From positions 6,262,001 to 6,326,000 of the forward strand of contig NC_079516.1 of NCBI RefSeq assembly GCF_000801105.2: a stretch of DNA of 64,000 nucleotides. Reading direction: 5' to 3'. Below the pieces are notes generated by a model. It did no database searches. It worked only from the letters and a program-made list of their open reading frames with translations, and was not told the DNA's origin. Positions 58,857 to 64,000 of the stretch are shown here, piece after piece; positions within the stretch are counted from its first letter, which is position 1, and each line of letters starts with the position of its first letter. The translations under genes were made by a program, and so were the position numbers. This DNA is from Raphanus sativus. Lineage: Eukaryota > Streptophyta > Magnoliopsida > Brassicales > Brassicaceae.

Positions 58857-59225
58857 CTGGTGAAAATTGAAGAACACTAAACAAACCTCCAAGTTACAAG
58901 AAAAGACAAAAGCTACAACACCTCAGATGACAATTCGTCTGTTAAGGATCACTTATAGCCAACACCTCTAAACTTATAAGAACTTGGCTGCTGCATCTTA
59001 CTATATTTTTTAAAAACAAAACTCGGCCTACAAGAAGAAGAAACAGAGACTATGATCTAGGTTGCTACATCCGAGTAAAACAAAATCAATTATATTCAAT
59101 ACCGTTTCTACGCATAGCAACCTCTATAATACCTAGAACCAAACCACTGACTGGATCAGTAAAAATCTTCTTCTCCAGATTAACCTCCAAAGTAGACAAT
59201 TGTTATTATATAAGAATACAAGAGA
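58857..59225 (-). pseudogene. Partial duplicate of the mitochondrial SSB 3' end (exons 2-3)
   Basis: It matches 60420-60790 with many substitutions. Recognisable parts are the last exon region (cttggctgctgca, aactcggcctac) and the exon 2 region (ccgtttctacg, cttctccagattaacctcc). Exon 1 is absent and the stop context has changed. It is one half of a tandem duplication whose other dead half is the oleosin 5' fragment at 59405-59600. Confidence 0.85.
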
Positions 59226-59404
59226 TGTTATTAGTTGTTGACACTAACATGAAAAAAACAAGCTAACCATCTTTGATTCTACCAACTAAAACTGCTTAAA
59301 ATTCCATATTTTTCACCTTGAAGACTACACGTATATGACTCAGTCTGTAGAAAGATAGATTCGTCTACTTCTCTTTAACACATAACATCATAATTGAGAA
59401 ATTA

Positions 59405-59600
59405 TATTGAGACTCACCGGTAGAGAGCGTTTCCGCCATTTTAGAGTGATTGTTATTTTTGTGTGGGGGACAAAACAGAAAATGGTACAAATTCAGCACT
59501 GATGTAGTATTCATGCGGTTTGCAGACACATGAAGATTTGTCTTTGTTTTCATTTAGATTCGGTTAATTTTAAACATGTATTAACTCAGTTTATTTGCCC
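59405..59600 (-). pseudogene. Partial duplicate of the oleosin 5' end and promoter
   Basis: On the minus strand the ATG at 59437-59439 begins MAETLSTGESQ, matching the oleosin start MAETLSNSESQ. Homology stops abruptly after about 12 codons (near 59405). The upstream part matches the real promoter to about 59600. The RY repeat has become catgcggt and the G-box cacatg, so the seed motifs are lost. Not functional. Confidence 0.85.
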
Positions 59601-59629
59601 CCAAAAAAAAAGAACAATATAGAGTAAAA

Positions 59630-60411
59630 CACTAAACACTGAGGGAGAAAGAGGGAGAAGAGAGAGAAGAGTGAGAAGAGAGAGAAAGAACGTCTGAGTT
59701 TTCTGGCCGACGTCGGCGGGCTTCCTTAGTCGCGACGTCGGTTGGATCTTTGAGTGTCCGATCCCGTTTCTCTGTTTGTTCTGTTAGCGACTCCGGTGTT
59801 TTATTCGGCTCTGTCTCCGGCGACGTACTCATCCTTCGGCGGTCGTGCGGCTTAGTTTCTGGCGTCGTCATCTTCCTTTCCGATGAAGGCGGCCGGCTTT
59901 AGCTTCCGATTACGACCTTATCGTTTAAGGTGTGATTCGGCTTTTGGTTTGGTTTAAAAGATGAAGGTGTATGTGTGTAGCCTTTGGTTTTTTCCGTTTC
60001 TGGTGTTGTTAGTGTTTGTGGTGGTCGGATGAGATCTTGGATCTCCCGATGTACGTCCTCCGACAAACTTTAAGGGTTTCTGTATGTGGCGGCTCTCTAT
60101 CCCGGATGAGATCTAGACGGATTTGATTGATGCTTTCTGTAGAAGAAGCGGTTGTGGTGTGATGAGATGCGATGAAGATGCATGCTCATGGAGTGGTCCG
60201 GTGAGACGGCGTGCTTTCCGTTTTCGGTATCTCTCGACAGACGGAGGCGGCGTGGTTGGTCAAGAGCCGCGTTTTTAGGGTTTCCAGTTAGTTTTGGGCT
60301 CGGTTGTGGGCCTTGTTTTAATGCTCTATGTTATGGTTTTTGTAATTTCGTATGGGTTTGGCTTTTGGGCTTTGGTCCCTTTATAATATCAAGATGGAAA
60401 AAAAAAAAAAA
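59630..60411 (+). mobile_element. Poly(A)-tailed non-LTR insertion, about 780 bp
   Basis: A GC-rich block ends in aagatgg and a 14-base A run (60398-60411). It interrupts the second unit of the oleosin-SSB duplication: the equivalent place in the first unit (about 58838-58860) has no insert. The composition (ccggcgacg, cggcgg) and 3' text (gtgggccttgttttaatg) resemble the insertion at 4204. No reverse transcriptase frame. I could not define a clean TSD. Confidence 0.65.
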
Positions 60412-60503
60412 GCGCAAGTGACAATTGAAGAACAATGAGCAAAACTTCAAATTACAAGAAAAGAAGAAAGCTACAACAACTCAGACAATTTGTTTGTTAA
60501 GAA

Positions 60504-61345
60504 TCAATAATAGCCAACGCCTCTAAGCTCAGAAGAACTTGGCTGCTGCATATCACCAGCTTTTCCTAAAAACACAACTCGGCCTACATAAAGAAAGAAA
60601 CAGAGATCAAAATCTAATATTTTTCCCCAATGAAGATATGTACATCTGAGTGAAACAAAATCAATACCGTTTCTACGAATAGCGACCTCTCTAATACGTC
60701 GAACCAAACCAGTGACAGGATCCGTGAAAATCTTCGTCTCCAGATTACCCTCCAAATAAACAATTGTGCTGTTGTATAAAAAACAAAAAGATTTAAATGA
60801 CACAGACATGAACTCGGATTCAGTTCTAACAACGAACCTCAACATGAATAATTAACTAACCCGGGTTCAACGTTCTTTAAGACAAGATCAGCCAAGCGTT
60901 CAGGGTAAACAGAGACACGGTGCCACTGCACAGCGGAACGATTCGCATACTCTCTGGGATCCTCATTAACCAATGGTCTACGGTTATTCCTGATCCCACC
61001 TGTTCCGACAGAGAAGAGAGTAACCGTTCTCCCACTCTTGAGCTTCTTCTGAAGAGGAAGCTGCCCCACTTGCCCCACCAAAATCGCCTTGAAAATGCCG
61101 GCGTCGAGGCCGTTCTCGAGAGGACGCTCCTCCATCACGCGATCTTCTCCTCTGGAGAATCGATGGCTCGGATCTGGAGAAGCGTTGGGTTCGTGGGGCG
61201 ATTCGGTGTCTGAGATGGAGGAGGAGGATGATGACTCGTCGATGTTGGTGCAGAAGGATCTGGGAGATTGGGAGAATCTGGGGTTGGGGTTGGATAGGAG
61301 AGATCGGTAGAGTCTTCTGGAAAGCGTAGCCATTGAGTTCGCCAT
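60504..61345 (-). CDS. Mitochondrial single-stranded DNA-binding protein
   Basis: Three exons on the minus strand: 61345-60861, 60768-60668 and 60583-60504, with correct phases, giving 221 residues. The N-terminus MANSMATLSRRLYRSLL is Arg/Ser-rich without acidic residues, as in a mitochondrial presequence. A Ser-rich low-complexity stretch follows. The OB-fold SSB domain runs from about residue 80 to 205 (GIFKAILVGQVGQLPLQKKL; AVQWHRVSVYPERLADLVLK; VYLEGNLETK). It binds single-stranded DNA during mitochondrial replication and repair. The start was chosen at 61345; an open frame extends 30 codons upstream but lacks presequence character. Matches Arabidopsis At3g18580. Confidence 0.93.
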
Positions 61346-62042
61346 TTTTGAGCTCGGATGTTTGGTTTCTGGGTTTAACGTCTTAAACCCTAAAGGGATC
61401 AAAGTGGAGAAGGTAATTAGAACGTTTTGGTACAAAGGGCCTATATTATTTGTAAATTCAATATTATCTACGAAAACTTTACGAAATTAAAATTACAACC
61501 CTGTTTTGAACATTTTAAAAATGGTCAACGAGAACTTTTTTTTTCTTTTTTTGTCAACGAGAACTTGCTTTTACGCACACGTTTATTTTTAGATTTTCAT
61601 AGATTCCGCTACAATACGAAATTATAATTTAAATAAGTTTATGATAATCTAGTTTCAACAAATAAATTATTTCTTTTTTTTTTGTAAAATAACATTTGAT
61701 ATATAGATTAATCTATAGTACTTTTTTAATAGATGTAGTTATATATCCGAGAGCAAACCATGCATAGGTGCTCAATATTAAATTGATCGTAAGAATTCTT
61801 TTCGGATATTCCTCAACAATTTCCAAGTCATAATGTTTTCACAAATGTTTTGAAAAAGAGAGTAAAATACGAAGTCAAAATACATTAATTATCCCTCAAG
61901 AAGTGGACAAGACTAACAGACCTCGATGGTTTCACTCTTTTTAAACTCCAAAGCCTCAAAGCATTCACAAGCCATAAGAGCACACAGAGAGAACCCTAGA
62001 ACAAAAATCAGCCCCCGTAACTTTGATTTCCAAGAACAACAA
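61346..62042. other. Divergent promoter region between SSB and ENODL genes
   Basis: About 700 bp separate two divergently transcribed genes. AT-rich with no gene. Elements are not clear enough to call. Confidence 0.5.
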
Positions 62043-62665
62043 ATGAGTCCATCTGAGAAGATCACTCTTGTTACTGTTCTTGTTTCATTTTATATGTTTT
62101 CATGTGTTTCAAGTACTGAACTTGAAGTTGGAGGAGAAGATGGTTGGGTCGTACCAAACTCTAACAAGTCTCACGGGGATATGTTTAACCAATGGGCTTC
62201 TCACAACCGGTTTAAAGTCGGCGACACTATCCGTAAGTATTTTTTTTATTCTTACTTTTTATCATCTTTACTTTACATATATGTTAACTTTTTGTGAGGG
62301 TTTTTTGTTTTGGTGAAGGTTTCAAATACAAGAAAGACTCAGTGTTGGTGGTGTCAGAAGACGAGTACAAGCAATGCAAGGCCACTAAACCGCAACTCTA
62401 TTCCAACAACCAAGACACCGTCTTCAAACTAGACCGTCCTGGTTTGTTTTACTTCATCAGCGGTGTCTCGGGCCACTGTGAAAAGGGTCAGAAGATGATC
62501 ATTAAAGTCATGGAGACCGAGTCTTCGCCAGATTCTCCTCCTCCTTCCTCACCTTCTTCTCTCCCGGGTTCAACTCACAAGAAGAGCAGTGCGTTAAAAA
62601 CCGCTGTCAAGTTCACTAGTTCCTGCTTTGTGGTTCTTATTGTTTCGGTTTTGGTTTGGCATTAG
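62043..62665 (+). CDS. ENODL5: Early-nodulin-like phytocyanin (ENODL), GPI-anchored
   Basis: Two exons, 62043-62232 and 62319-62665, joined in phase 1, giving 178 residues. A signal peptide (about 1-24) leads to a plastocyanin-like domain (about 26-128: TELEVGGEDGWVVP to QKMIIKV), a Ser/Pro-rich linker and a hydrophobic C-terminal tail typical of a GPI signal. The copper ligands are gone: Asp/Ser (70-71) where phytocyanins have His, and Ser111 where they have Cys. Cys83 and Cys117 remain for the disulfide. This is standard for ENODLs, which act at the plasma membrane without copper. The position matches ENODL5 (At3g18590). Confidence 0.93.
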
Positions 62666-63310
62666 GGCAGATTTTAGTTCCGGTTTAGCAATTTTTTCTC
62701 TTTTTTTTTCTGAACATCTCAATTTGTTCTCCTCAAGTTCTCAAGCAATGATTATTCCAAATAACTACAATGACCGGACCGGTCCAGGTTTCAATCAACA
62801 TGCTTTCACTTTCCTTGTGGTATAATTTTTACTACTTATGTGGTTTTTCTACAGTTTTTTAATATGCAGTTTTCATACTTATTAAAAAAACATTTAAAAT
62901 TTTGACAACAAATGCATTATTTTCTGTGTTTACTTATTTTTTATGATTTTTAACCAATTAAAATTTATTAAATATAAATATTTTTTTTAAAGTTAACAAT
63001 TTGTCAGATTATTATGTACATTGAAAATGTAAAATATAGATATTTTAGAAACAATTTTCTTTTTACAAAAAAGATGAATCATTATGAAAGGGAGGTAGTA
63101 TTTCATAACCAAATAATCTCTATAGAAAGCTGCCATTAGTTGATTAAACCATTCTTATAACAAAACAGAGAGATCTGAAGTATTGAAAGAAACATAACAT
63201 CCAAACTAAAAAACCACACAGTACTGTTGAGGCAAAACTTGGTGGTGATTCATAAAACACTTTTTGATCCAACGAGAAGGAAATAATCTTTAATTTGGTC
63301 ACAAGACACT
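62666..63310. other. Convergent 3' flanks of ENODL and helicase genes
   Basis: Holds the 3' untranslated regions of two converging genes. AT-rich, no further feature. Confidence 0.5.
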
Positions 63311-64000
63311 TCATGCCGCTTTGGGAGTGGACTTGCCTTTGCCATAGGGAGTGTAAGGAGAGAAGCCATTGCGACCTTGCTGATTCCTCGCCTTCCTCAC
63401 CTTCCCAGCTCCGCTTTCTATGTTCAGATGCACTTTTGGCGGCGATGAGAAGCAGAACGATAGAGCAACCGCCTGTGACATCATCCCAAGACAAAAATTT
63501 GATAACCAGCTTCTCTCCTAACCTTGCAAGAACAATAGTATTATTTGTGTAACAATACCTGAAGATCAAGCCGGTGAACGTTAAAGATGTCTTTCAGAGA
63601 ATGTGAATTGTATGCTGCGATATAAGCTCTGTAGGCTTCCTTGGCTATCTTGTTCAGGTTATAGTCCTTGGCAACATACTTCTCCTGCAGGAAAAGAACA
63701 ATAAACAATGTTCTTAGAAATGCAAAAGTCATTCACCAACAAAAAAAAAAAGACTGAATCAGAACAATTACCAGAGCAGATCTAACATTCAAAAGCTTCT
63801 TCTCATTGAACTCAAGCTCCTTTACAGGTACTTTTGCAGCCTGCGGGTTTAAGTACAAATCAGTTAAAAACAAGTAGGTTTTTAACCATAAGAAGATTCT
63901 AAAAAAACCCATCCCATACCTTAAGGTATCGAATAAACTGAAGCTCTTCAGGGATCAAGACAAGCAATGCCTTTCCCTTTGCTCCTTCTCCCCGGGCTGT
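63311..64000 (-). CDS. RH51: DEAD-box RNA helicase, RH51 type, C-terminal part (cut by window end)
   Basis: Four exons of the 3' end are visible on the minus strand: 64000-63920 (incomplete), 63840-63772, 63684-63559 and 63472-63311. They read TARGEGAKGKALLVLIPEEL, then AAKVPVKELEFNEKKLLNVR, then EKYVAKDYNLNKIAKEAYRA, and finally FSSPPKVHLNIESGAGKVRK with a basic tail ending STPKAA. TARG is the start of the visible end of the helicase C-domain, and the following region is the DUF4217-type tail seen in nucleolar Has1/DDX18-like helicases. Such proteins work in ribosome biogenesis (known for the family). The ATPase motifs lie beyond the window. Matches Arabidopsis At3g18600. Confidence 0.93.

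Noticed and set aside
60182..60421. 79-codon plus-strand frame as a gene
   Set aside because: It lies in the retroposon insertion and ends in its A tail.
1..64000. CRISPR arrays, operons, riboswitches, prophage or other bacterial-type systems
   Set aside because: The window is plant nuclear DNA with spliced genes; direct repeats found are transposon parts or local duplications without regular spacers.

Overview
This is a low-GC, gene-poor, transposon-rich stretch of a Brassicaceae nuclear genome, most likely Brassica or a close relative. The evidence is spliced plant genes, several families of Helitrons, MITEs, TRIM and SINE elements typical of crucifers, and a gene order that follows Arabidopsis thaliana chromosome 3 around At3g18490 to At3g18600 (locus names are from memory, not from a search). 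From left to right the genes are: an ASPG1-like aspartic protease (minus), a small membrane-protein fragment, a DVL/ROTUNDIFOLIA-like peptide gene, decayed remnants of HDA15 and MSH2, the TCP factor BRC1/TCP18, an uncharacterised basic protein (At3g18560 type), an oleosin, a mitochondrial single-strand binding protein, an early-nodulin-like cupredoxin (ENODL5 type), and the 3' end of a DEAD-box helicase (RH51 type) cut by the window edge.

Region 1-7.2 kb holds an eroded coiled-coil-like gene split by a small hAT element, a poly(A)-tailed non-LTR insertion, and the protease gene. Region 7.2-19.6 kb is mostly MITEs and Helitrons around two small coding segments. Region 19.6-27.76 kb reappears almost unchanged at 30.6-39.06 kb. 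Between the two copies lie an intact-looking LINE (minus strand) and a 100-N gap. Copy 2 is an empty site for that LINE, and the second contig starts abruptly at the equivalent of base 19601. The simplest reading is two haplotypes, or one locus assembled twice, rather than a real tandem duplication; reads are needed to decide. Both copies carry dead HDA15 and MSH2, so this locus has lost two large genes, presumably because other copies survive after the Brassica genome triplication.

Region 39-55 kb is repeat-rich flank around BRC1 and includes a tRNA-derived SINE with perfect target-site duplications (TSDs), a TRIM element with a recognisable primer-binding site, nested Helitron/MITE insertions and a non-autonomous Mutator-like element. 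Region 55.5-64 kb is the gene-dense end. There the oleosin 5' end and the mitochondrial SSB 3' end were duplicated together in tandem, leaving one dead fragment of each between the two functional genes; one unit was later hit by a retroposon.

The genes do not form one pathway: this is ordinary collinear plant chromosome. I found no new multi-gene system, CRISPR, operon, rRNA or functional tRNA. The points most worth a second look are the LINE presence/absence duplication with its gap, the HDA15/MSH2 remnants, the oleosin-SSB duplication and the divergent DVL peptide.
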